A stretch of 64,000 nucleotides of DNA from Synechococcus sp. WH 7805. GTDB taxonomy: Bacteria > Cyanobacteriota > Cyanobacteriia > PCC-6307 > Cyanobiaceae. Positions 46,736 through 54,142 of the stretch are shown here, piece after piece. The stretch covers positions 703,854 to 767,853 of the forward strand of contig NZ_CH724168.1 of the NCBI RefSeq assembly GCF_000153285.1, written 5' to 3'. The first letter of the stretch is position 1; each line of letters starts with the position of its first letter. A program made the position numbers and the translations under genes. A model generated the notes under the pieces. That model saw only the letters and a program-made list of their open reading frames with translations, was not told the origin of the DNA and ran no database searches.

Positions 46736-47595
46736 TGTTGATCAAACGCTTTCTCCAGTGGCGCCGACGCCAATCCGGCAAGCACTCGCCCGACACATCA
46801 AAAACAAACAGCATTGTTGACCCTGCAGAAGCTGCTGGGCAACTGCTGCGACAGCAGCGCGAGCAACGCGCACTGAGCTTGAGGGATCTGTCCAGACAAG
46901 TTCGCATAACCACCCCCGTACTGGAGGCTTTGGAGCGGAACTGGCAGGATCGCCTACCGGAGGCTGCCTATCTGACAGCGATGCTGCACCGCTTGGAGGA
47001 GTGCCTTGAACTTGAGCCGGGCAGCCTCCAGGGAGCCCTGCCGGAGCAGACCCTTCAATCGCAGGACCCTCGAAAGAATCGGCTTACCCGGTTCACAGTG
47101 GGCAGCATCGATATCTTCACGACCTGGCAGGGAAGTGTGCTGTACGGGTTGGTGATCCTTGGTTCAGTCTTTGCACTGAACCACCAGCAGCGGCAACTGG
47201 CGAGCAGCAACACGATCACTCTCGCTCCCATTCCCCTTGATCGTCCAAGCGAGTCCGAGGCGTTGCTCAAGGGACTTCGCCCGCTCACGGAACTTCGTAG
47301 CTCCACCCCCCTTGAAGCGCTTCCTGATCTCTCGTCACCACAGCCACGCACTGGAGTGCTGGAGATCCAACTCAATCAGCCAAGCAGCATTGATCTGAGC
47401 AGCGAAGGAGGCGATCGGACCAAACTGCAGGGAGCGATCGGTTCGTTCACTCTCCAGCTCCTTCCTCCTTTGCAGATCAAAATCCAGCCAGCTCCTCAAG
47501 CTGGATCAGTTCTTTGGGATGGCGCCGCTTTGAAGTCTGTGAAAGACAAACCTGAGCTTTACCGCCTCGACCAAACCTCAGCACGCAATCCATAG
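46732..47595 (+). CDS. RodZ-like protein (HTH, one membrane helix, periplasmic tail)
   Basis: A 287-residue protein with a helix-turn-helix of the HTH_25 type (GQLLRQQREQRALSLRDLSRQ, then TTPVLEALERNWQDRLPEAAYL, about residues 37-90), one hydrophobic helix (about 136-152) and a proline/serine-rich periplasmic region ending in a beta-rich DUF4115-like domain. This is the architecture of RodZ, which ties MreB to the wall machinery. ATG 46732 overlaps the pseudouridine synthase stop. Its last 37 bases overlap the 3' end of the convergent malQ. Confidence 0.83.
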   Translation: MMLIKRFLQWRRRQSGKHSPDTSKTNSIVDPAEAAGQLLRQQREQRALSLRDLSRQVRITTPVLEALERNWQDRLPEAAYLTAMLHRLEECLELEPGSLQGALPEQTLQSQDPRKNRLTRFTVGSIDIFTTWQGSVLYGLVILGSVFALNHQQRQLASSNTITLAPIPLDRPSESEALLKGLRPLTELRSSTPLEALPDLSSPQPRTGVLEIQLNQPSSIDLSSEGGDRTKLQGAIGSFTLQLLPPLQIKIQPAPQAGSVLWDGAALKSVKDKPELYRLDQTSARNP

Positions 47596-49091
47596 CCTTC
47601 AAGAGCACCTACGAGAGCTGCATCAAAGGCTGGCAATCTCCACATCCAGTTGCCCCCCACCGTGCCTGGTGTGTTGAAACGGGCCGAATCATCCAGATGA
47701 AGCAGATCCTGAACAGGAGCCACCACCAACGCAGCGGACGTCGACAGACCCAGTTCAAGCAGCTGCCACCCGGGGGCCTCAACGGTTCGCTGAAGCGTGG
47801 CAGCGAACTGGTCTTTTGACGACTGATCCAGACGCTCCCACCAACCCAGGCTTGTGGGATTGTCATGGGTTCCGGTGTAAACAACCCAGCCGCTGCCTTT
47901 GATGTTGTTTGGAAGGTAGGGATTGACCTGATTGCCATCAAAAGCGAACTGAAGAACCTTCATGCCGGGGAGATGAAAACGATCGCGAAGTCGCTCCACA
48001 TCAGGGGTGATCACACCGAGATCCTCGGCCACGATTGGCAAACGTCCACCGGCATCACGTCTTAGACAGGCCAGAAGCTCACCACCAGGAGAGCGTTGCC
48101 AGCGTCCGTTGATCGCCGTGTCATCGTCACCGGGAACCGACCAGTAAGCCGCTAAAGCACGGAAATGGTCAAGTCGAAGCCTATCGGCGAGATCCCATTG
48201 ACGTCTTAAGCGGTCACGCCACCAGCGAAAACCTGTCTGACGATGGCGCCCCCAGGTGTAAACGGGTGTCCCCCAAAGCTGGCCGGTGGCAGAGAAGTAA
48301 TCCGGCGGAACACCACTCTGCTGATGGAGACGTCCATCACCGGCAATCGAAAACAGCGAGCGGTTGCTCCATACATCGGCGCTGTCGCGAGCCACATAGA
48401 AGGGAAGATCACCAAGGATTTCCACCCCAAGGTCGCGCGCAAGGGCGCGGAGCTGACGCCACTGACGATCGAGATGCCACTGGAGAAGATCCTGCTCAAG
48501 AAGTTCATCCTGATGTGAGCAGCGCCAATGCTCCAGTGCCGTGTCGCGATGCACTGCCAGCTCATGGGCCCAAGCCCACCAAGGCAACCCTGCAGACTCA
48601 TGACGCAGCACCATGAAGGCAGAGTGATCACGGAGCCAACGCGCCTGATCGACACACCACCGCTGAAAGGCTTGGTGGCGATCAGCGGACTGCGCTGACC
48701 AACGGAGACGCAGAGATCTGGCCAGCGCATTGGCCCGTTGATCGGCCAAGGCGAAATCAACGGTCTCGGCTCCCTCTCCGTCCGCCCCAGTCTCCTGGGG
48801 AAGGGCCATCACATCATTGGGGTCGATGAACCCTTCGTCGCTCAGATCCTGGGCATCGAGCAACCAGGGATTGATGGCGAAACTGGATGGTGAGCTGTAG
48901 GGAGACCCCGTGCCGTCCGGTGGGGCCAGCGGCAGCACTTGCCACACCTTGATTCCCTGGCGAGCGAGTGCATGAAGCCAGCCACGAGCCGCAGCACCAA
49001 AACTGCCGCACACCGGTGATCCAGGAAGAGCTGTGGGGTGCAGGAGCACACCAACCCTGCGACTCGATGCGGTCCCTCTTGGATGGGGCAT
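47559..49091 (-). CDS. malQ: 4-alpha-glucanotransferase
   Basis: A 510-residue GH77 enzyme transferring maltooligosaccharide units during glycogen turnover. Motifs: RRVGVLLHPTALPGSPVCGSFG, WQVLPLAPPDGTGSPYSSPSSFA, GDLPFYVARDSADVWS, LRLDHFRALAAYWSVP with the nucleophile aspartate, VAEDLGVITPDVERLRDRF with the acid/base glutamate, and YTGTHDNPTSLGWW. All three catalytic carboxylates are present. The C-terminus runs 37 bases into the convergent RodZ-like gene. Separated from bciB by 12 bases and probably transcribed with it. Confidence 0.95.
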   Translation of the reverse strand: MPHPRGTASSRRVGVLLHPTALPGSPVCGSFGAAARGWLHALARQGIKVWQVLPLAPPDGTGSPYSSPSSFAINPWLLDAQDLSDEGFIDPNDVMALPQETGADGEGAETVDFALADQRANALARSLRLRWSAQSADRHQAFQRWCVDQARWLRDHSAFMVLRHESAGLPWWAWAHELAVHRDTALEHWRCSHQDELLEQDLLQWHLDRQWRQLRALARDLGVEILGDLPFYVARDSADVWSNRSLFSIAGDGRLHQQSGVPPDYFSATGQLWGTPVYTWGRHRQTGFRWWRDRLRRQWDLADRLRLDHFRALAAYWSVPGDDDTAINGRWQRSPGGELLACLRRDAGGRLPIVAEDLGVITPDVERLRDRFHLPGMKVLQFAFDGNQVNPYLPNNIKGSGWVVYTGTHDNPTSLGWWERLDQSSKDQFAATLQRTVEAPGWQLLELGLSTSAALVVAPVQDLLHLDDSARFNTPGTVGGNWMWRLPAFDAALVGALEGYGLRAEVWSRR

Positions 49092-49103
49092 AGACGCTAT
49101 GAA

Positions 49104-50312
49104 TCAGCGGGCGGGCAAGCGGTAGCGCTCAACGATGCGTCGCGCAAAGGCGGGCAGATGGCGCTCCACCATCTCAGGATGATGCCGCCGGAGCCAGAGC
49201 GCATTTCTGGTGAAGTGGGAATCAATGGAGAAGCGGCCGTATTCCAGTCCTTTCGGCCCGACCCGCTGCACAATCCAGCCCACAAGCTCTGCCAGCCACA
49301 TAGGCAGTCGCAGGGCTTTGTCATAGGCGTCGATGCCCTGCTGAACAGCCTGGCGGCGATCACCTCGGCTCGACACCGGCGCCTGATCGAGTTCCGCTTC
49401 CACCAGCTTGAGCAATTCCTCCCCTCGTGAATTACGCACAACCAACCACTGACGTCCGAATTCAGCACCCATGTAGCCAACGACCAGATCAGCACCGGCG
49501 TTGACGTAGTCGAAGCAACTCAGACAGCTTGGTGCGAAGACATCCTTGAGAGCGGGCGTGTCCAGACCGAAGAAGGGGACCGTCTCCACGTGACCATCGC
49601 TGTGCCTGAAATGGATCCTGAAATCCTGCATGAATTCGTAGTGCACCACCGTGTCCGGCGAGGCACTGGCGCTCTCCAGAAAGGTCTGAAGCCCCTCGCG
49701 AGAGACATTGTCCACACAGGGGAGGCCCAAAACGTAGAGCGCGTCGAGCGGCAGGGTGTCCTGCACGGCTCTCAGCGCCTGAACCTGGCAGCCCACACCA
49801 ATCGCCAGCAGTCGTTTGATCCCACTGCCTGGCAATTGCTCGAGAACCGAAAGGTTGTTGGACAAGGTGGGCTTATTGACCCTTGCCGCAAGAACCTCCG
49901 CCGGAGTGCGTGCCAGAACAGGCATCGGCGTGAAGCGATCGTCAGGGCTCTGCTGAACGCAGAGCACGGCATCAACCAGCCCACTCTCCAGGGCGCGGAC
50001 GCCCAGACGACTCACAATCCCGGTCCACTGGGCTCCATCGATCGGTGTCTGCAAACGTGCAGTGAGCATCCGCTGCTGGACCCCGAAATACAGCTCGTCC
50101 TCTTGATCAAGATTGCGGGTACGGCCATGGGCCTTGCGTTCCATCCCATCGAAATCTTGATGCAGGAAGGCACAGGCCTGGCGGACATAGGCAACCCAGC
50201 GCGAATCACAGAGGCCGCAATCACTGCAGAGGTCCTTGGCAGGACGGATCCGATCACGGGGAATCGGCCGCGCCTGGTCGTGGGGAAGCGGTGAAGCGGG
50301 GGAAGACGTCAC
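49104..50312 (-). CDS. bciB: 3,8-divinyl chlorophyllide 8-vinyl reductase, F420-dehydrogenase beta type
   Basis: A 402-residue iron-sulfur flavoprotein of the FrhB/FdhB family, the cyanobacterial ferredoxin-dependent 8-vinyl reductase (Slr1923/BciB type), which converts divinyl to monovinyl chlorophyllide. Cluster cysteines appear in DLCSDCGLCDSRW and in APSCLSCFDYVNAGADLVVGYMG; the flavin region includes GVGCQVQALRAV and LGLPCVDNV. Related HCAR proteins reduce 7-hydroxymethyl chlorophyll, so the exact substrate is inferred. Start is GTG 50312. Its presence implies monovinyl chlorophyll a, as in Synechococcus. Confidence 0.88.
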   Translation of the reverse strand: MTSSPASPLPHDQARPIPRDRIRPAKDLCSDCGLCDSRWVAYVRQACAFLHQDFDGMERKAHGRTRNLDQEDELYFGVQQRMLTARLQTPIDGAQWTGIVSRLGVRALESGLVDAVLCVQQSPDDRFTPMPVLARTPAEVLAARVNKPTLSNNLSVLEQLPGSGIKRLLAIGVGCQVQALRAVQDTLPLDALYVLGLPCVDNVSREGLQTFLESASASPDTVVHYEFMQDFRIHFRHSDGHVETVPFFGLDTPALKDVFAPSCLSCFDYVNAGADLVVGYMGAEFGRQWLVVRNSRGEELLKLVEAELDQAPVSSRGDRRQAVQQGIDAYDKALRLPMWLAELVGWIVQRVGPKGLEYGRFSIDSHFTRNALWLRRHHPEMVERHLPAFARRIVERYRLPAR

Positions 50313-50396
50313 AGACAGCTCGAGCCTGGAGAGAGGTCAACGCTAATCAGTGAGAGTTGAGCAAGACTGGAACGCCTGAAGCAATCACTGCGCGTC

Positions 50397-51392
50397 ATGG
50401 AGGGTTCGGCACCGGCAGGAGACGCAGCGCAACCACGTCTGAAGCGATGGCTGGGCACAAAACCAATCCGCACAGTGCTGAGGGTCGCTGCCGCAGTGAT
50501 CGGAGCAGGACTCATTGGAGGAGGGCTTGCTCTGATCTGGCCGAAACCTGATCCGATTGCAGCTGCTCCACCCACCCCTGATGACCCTGCAAGCCTGGCA
50601 CCTCTACCGCAACGCTCGGTCATGGTTCTGCTGGTTGGCGTTGATTCGGAGGCGATCAATGATCCGTCAAACCGTGCAGCACCCAAAGGCCCGGCCAATG
50701 CAGACAGTCTGATGCTGATCCATGTCACAGCGAAAGAAGCGCTGCAAGTGCTTCAGGTGCCAACGGAGCTTGCTGTGCAACTGCCCGGCCGGGAAGGGCT
50801 GCAGTCCCTTGCCAGTGCCTACCGCGTTGGCGGAGTGGCACTCACCGCTGACGTCATCGCCGAAATGATCGGACTTCCTGCAGGCCAACTTGATCGCTAT
50901 CTGGTGATGCCCCGCCAAGCCCTCCGAGCCCTCGTCGACGGCCTCGGCGAAGTGGAAGTGAGCCTCAATCAGTCGTACAACCGCGAAGACAAAGCACAGA
51001 ATTACAGCGTGAATCTGCAGGCAGGCCGCCAGACGCTCAATGGCCGTCAAGCCGAACAGCTGGCCAGGCATCGCCCTGATCCCAATGGCGACACTGAAAG
51101 AAGACTCCGCCAACAGAGTTTGCTGCGCGGCATTCACGACCAGCTCCGACAACCCAATGCCTTAATGCTTCTCCCTGACGTGATCGGCGAAGTTTCAGCG
51201 CAGGTTTCGACCAACCTCAGCTCCGCGGAAATACTGAGTCTCACCGCAGCAGCCCTCAGTAGCTCCGAGCCCCCCGTGATCAACCAGTTGGAACTCGCGC
51301 CGCGGGCCGGGCAGCAGCAGCTGCGGGAGCTCAAGCCGGATCAGCCCCTTCCCCTCTGGCCACCTGAGCCCAACGCGTCCGCAGGCAACTGA
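50397..51392 (+). CDS. diverged LytR/CpsA/Psr-type protein
   Basis: A 331-residue LCP-like protein: about 25 cytosolic residues, one membrane helix (about 28-48), a proline-rich spacer, then a periplasmic domain. Family landmarks remain (VLLVGVDSE, ANADSLMLIHV, YRVGGVALTADVIAEMIG, DGLGEVEVSLN, ARHRPDPNGDTERRLRQQ), but the usual 'SIPRDT' strand reads LQVPTEL, so the catalytic-site arginine of PRD is absent. It may have lost or altered transferase activity. It starts 84 bases from the divergent bciB and overlaps the next minus-strand gene by 62 bases at its 3' end. Confidence 0.75.
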   Translation: MEGSAPAGDAAQPRLKRWLGTKPIRTVLRVAAAVIGAGLIGGGLALIWPKPDPIAAAPPTPDDPASLAPLPQRSVMVLLVGVDSEAINDPSNRAAPKGPANADSLMLIHVTAKEALQVLQVPTELAVQLPGREGLQSLASAYRVGGVALTADVIAEMIGLPAGQLDRYLVMPRQALRALVDGLGEVEVSLNQSYNREDKAQNYSVNLQAGRQTLNGRQAEQLARHRPDPNGDTERRLRQQSLLRGIHDQLRQPNALMLLPDVIGEVSAQVSTNLSSAEILSLTAAALSSSEPPVINQLELAPRAGQQQLRELKPDQPLPLWPPEPNASAGN

Positions 51393-51864
51393 TCAAGCCG
51401 CAGAGATCATCATCAGCCCCCTGGAGACATCCGCACCAGGGAAGGCCATCAGCCCTGCGGGCGGCACGATTCCAGGTTCCGCCCAATTGCACAAGACCGA
51501 GAAGCTCAACGTGAAGCGAACGGGCCAGGGCGACTGATGCTGGAACGATGCCGGCAAAGCGTCCGTCGTCCCTGGGCTCAACAAGCATCAAAACAGGGAC
51601 ATGCCAGCAGGCGAGGGCCTCAAGCCAGCTGCCTTCCCCGCACTCATCCACGGCCACATCGCCACTCACCCGTAGGAGCTTGGGCTCCAATGGTCCGTCA
51701 GTGGATCGGCTGGTGATTCCTTGCAGACAAGGATGGGGTGCGGCACCGGAAGTCTGTTCCATCAGGGTGGCCCCAAACGCCTCCGCCAGGCTTCGACAGG
51801 CGGCTGTCATGGCACCCGTACCCAGCGTTCCGGCTCCAATCACCACAAGAAGGTTGTTTGCCAT
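51331..51864 (-). CDS. hypothetical protein, BioD/P-loop-like
   Basis: A 177-residue protein read from ATG 51864. It starts with a hydrophobic strand and glycine-rich loop (NLLVVIGAGTLGTGAMTAAC), and later has VDECGEGSWLEALACWHVPVLMLVEPR and LARSLHVELLGLVQLGG, an order resembling dethiobiotin synthetase/CobQ-type P-loop proteins. The loop lacks the lysine of a true Walker A, so ATP binding is doubtful; an NAD-type Rossmann fold is an alternative. It diverges from prs and overlaps the LCP-like gene by 62 bases at its 3' end. No function can be assigned. Confidence 0.65.
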   Translation of the reverse strand: MANNLLVVIGAGTLGTGAMTAACRSLAEAFGATLMEQTSGAAPHPCLQGITSRSTDGPLEPKLLRVSGDVAVDECGEGSWLEALACWHVPVLMLVEPRDDGRFAGIVPASVALARSLHVELLGLVQLGGTWNRAARRADGLPWCGCLQGADDDLCGLISCLRTRWAQVARGEGADPA

Positions 51865-51962
51865 CACCGCAGCCTAGAAGTAGTGGATGGGTGGAAGAGT
51901 GTGGTTTGGATGTCCCATGCACCACTACCATCGGGATACCAAGTCTCTCGTTCGCGGGCATC

Positions 51963-52958
51963 GTGACCGGATTCCTGACTGCAGCCCGCGCCGAACAAGA
52001 GAAGATCCAGCACGACACCAGGCGGCTTCGCCTGTTCAGCGGTACGTCAAATCCTGCCTTAGCACGGGAAATTGCAGCGTATTTGGGAGTCCCAGACGGT
52101 CCGAGGGTCTGCAAACGATTTGCAGACGGTGAGCTTTATGTGCAGATCCAGGAATCCATCCGAGGCTGCGATGTCTTCCTGATCCAGCCCACCTGTGCTC
52201 CGGTGAATGATCACCTCATGGAGCTGCTGATCATGGTCGATGCCTGCCGTCGCGCTTCAGCAAGGCAGATCACGGCAGTGGTCCCTTATTACGGATACGC
52301 ACGGGCGGATCGGAAGACCGCAGGCCGAGAATCCATCACGGCCAAGCTCACAGCCAATCTCCTGGTGAAGTCAGGGGTTGACAGGGTGCTCGCCATGGAC
52401 CTTCATTCCGCGCAGATACAGGGTTACTTCGACATTCCCTGCGATCACATTTACGGATCCCCAGTGCTTGTGGATTACCTCTCCGCCCAGGAGCTTGGGG
52501 AAGTGGTGGTGGTCTCACCCGATGTGGGTGGAGTGGCACGGGCGAGAGCCTTTGCCAAGCAGATGAATGATGCGCCCCTGGCCATCATCGACAAACGACG
52601 CACGGGTCACAACATGGCCGAGAGTCTCACGGTGATCGGGGATGTGCACCAGCGCACCGCAATCCTCATTGATGACATGATCGATACGGGTGGCACGATC
52701 TGCGCCGGAGCCAAATTGCTGCGGCAACAAGGGGCCAGCCGCGTAATCGCTTGCGCGACCCATGCTGTGTTCTCTCCTCCCGCGTCCGAGCGTCTCTCAA
52801 CGGATGGACTGTTTGAGCAGGTGGTCGTGACCAACAGCGTTCCGATTCCATCCGATCGCATGTTCCCTCAACTCCAGATTCTGTCTGTCGCCAACATGCT
52901 CGGAGAAGCGATTTGGCGGATTCATGAGGAAAGTTCTGTCAGCTCGATGTTCCGCTGA
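51963..52958 (+). CDS. prs: ribose-phosphate pyrophosphokinase
   Basis: Makes PRPP from ribose-5-phosphate and ATP for nucleotide, histidine and tryptophan synthesis. The 331-residue product has RLRLFSGTSNPALAREIA, FADGELYVQIQESIRG, the flexible-loop region VVPYYGYARADRK, DLHSAQIQGYFDIPCDH and the PRPP-binding VILIDD-type motif ILIDDMIDTGGTI. GTG 51963 gives TGFLTAARAEQ, matching the family start; the frame is open upstream to 51738, but that part is antisense to the divergent gene. Confidence 0.96.
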   Translation: MTGFLTAARAEQEKIQHDTRRLRLFSGTSNPALAREIAAYLGVPDGPRVCKRFADGELYVQIQESIRGCDVFLIQPTCAPVNDHLMELLIMVDACRRASARQITAVVPYYGYARADRKTAGRESITAKLTANLLVKSGVDRVLAMDLHSAQIQGYFDIPCDHIYGSPVLVDYLSAQELGEVVVVSPDVGGVARARAFAKQMNDAPLAIIDKRRTGHNMAESLTVIGDVHQRTAILIDDMIDTGGTICAGAKLLRQQGASRVIACATHAVFSPPASERLSTDGLFEQVVVTNSVPIPSDRMFPQLQILSVANMLGEAIWRIHEESSVSSMFR

Positions 52959-52970
52959 AGTCATGGCGTG

Positions 52971-54122
52971 ATGACCTCATTACGGGCTTTTTGCACGGCT
53001 AAGGCCGTGGGCACGGCAGCAATGGCCATGATCCTCACCACATCAGTGGCCCAAGCCGGGCTTCCATCTGTTCAGCCCAAACGAACCCTGGGGGTCTGGC
53101 TCACCAACAGCCCAAGCCCTCTTTACTACGACAAAACAACGCTCCTAAAGGCGATGGACGAACTGCAGCAGGCAGGGTTCACAGCGTTGTATCCGAATGT
53201 CTGGAGCCGAGGAACCACCTTTCATCGCAGTCAGTTCGCGCCCGTCGAACCGCCCCTCCTCAAGGCAGGGCTCAATCTTGACCCGATCTGCGCCATCAGC
53301 CAAGAAGGCCGCAAACGCGGGATGAAGGTGATCCCTTGGTTTGAGTATGGCCTGATGGAGCCCGCTGATGCAGCCGTAGTGAAACAGCATCCCGAGTGGG
53401 TGTTGACACGGCGGGACGGCAACCCCGTCATGACCATGCACGGGAAAGAGATGGTCTGGCTCAACCCTGCCCACCCTGGAGTGCGTGAACGGTTCATCGG
53501 TCTCGTCGTGGAAGTGATGAAGCGCTGCAAGATGGATGGACTGCAACTCGATGATCATTTCGCCTGGCCTGTGGAACTGGGCTATGACCCCTACACAACA
53601 GCGCTCTACCAACAAGACACCGGCGTTCAACCACCCAAAGACCACACCAATCGCTATTGGATGACATGGCGAAGGCGTCAGCTGACAGGACTCCTTCGCG
53701 AGCTACGCCAGCGATTGGATGACGAATCACTCCCACAAAGAATCAGCCTTTCTCCGGGCCCCTTCCGGTTTGCTTACAACCATTGGCTGCAGGACTGGGA
53801 GCTCTGGGCGGTTGGCGAATTGATCGATGATCTTGTGGTTCAGAATTACGCATACTCGCTGAAAGGTTTCGCCAAAGACCTCAATCAGCCGGCCCTCCGC
53901 AAGGCACGTCAGTGGGGACTTCCTGTTCAAATCGGAGTCCTTGCAGGATTCGGGAAACGCACCACACCAATCCCTGTGCTGGCTGAAAAAAAACGGCTCA
54001 GCAACGAACAGGGCTACGGAGTGATCTACTTCTACTGGGAGGGTTTATGGGGAAAATACAGCGGAAAAGAAGGGTCTGCTTTCCGCTTTGATGCCTTTCA
54101 AAGCCTCGGTGCTCAAGATTGA
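52971..54122 (+). CDS. secreted glycoside-hydrolase-like protein (GHL10/DUF187 type)
   Basis: A 383-residue exported protein. A signal peptide (about residues 1-29, cleavage near VAQA) precedes a TIM-barrel-like domain: RTLGVWLTNSPSPLYY, LQQAGFTALYPNVWSRG, KVIPWFEYGLM, MVWLNPAHPGVRERFIGL and GLQLDDHFAWP. This is the GHL10 family, related to enzymes that trim peptidoglycan glycan strands such as DigH. It probably acts in the periplasm on wall or extracellular glycans; activity is inferred. ATG 52971 is preferred over the adjacent GTG 52968. It follows prs by 12 bases. Confidence 0.85.
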   Translation: MTSLRAFCTAKAVGTAAMAMILTTSVAQAGLPSVQPKRTLGVWLTNSPSPLYYDKTTLLKAMDELQQAGFTALYPNVWSRGTTFHRSQFAPVEPPLLKAGLNLDPICAISQEGRKRGMKVIPWFEYGLMEPADAAVVKQHPEWVLTRRDGNPVMTMHGKEMVWLNPAHPGVRERFIGLVVEVMKRCKMDGLQLDDHFAWPVELGYDPYTTALYQQDTGVQPPKDHTNRYWMTWRRRQLTGLLRELRQRLDDESLPQRISLSPGPFRFAYNHWLQDWELWAVGELIDDLVVQNYAYSLKGFAKDLNQPALRKARQWGLPVQIGVLAGFGKRTTPIPVLAEKKRLSNEQGYGVIYFYWEGLWGKYSGKEGSAFRFDAFQSLGAQD

Positions 54123-54142
54123 ACGCCAAGGCTTTGGCCTTC

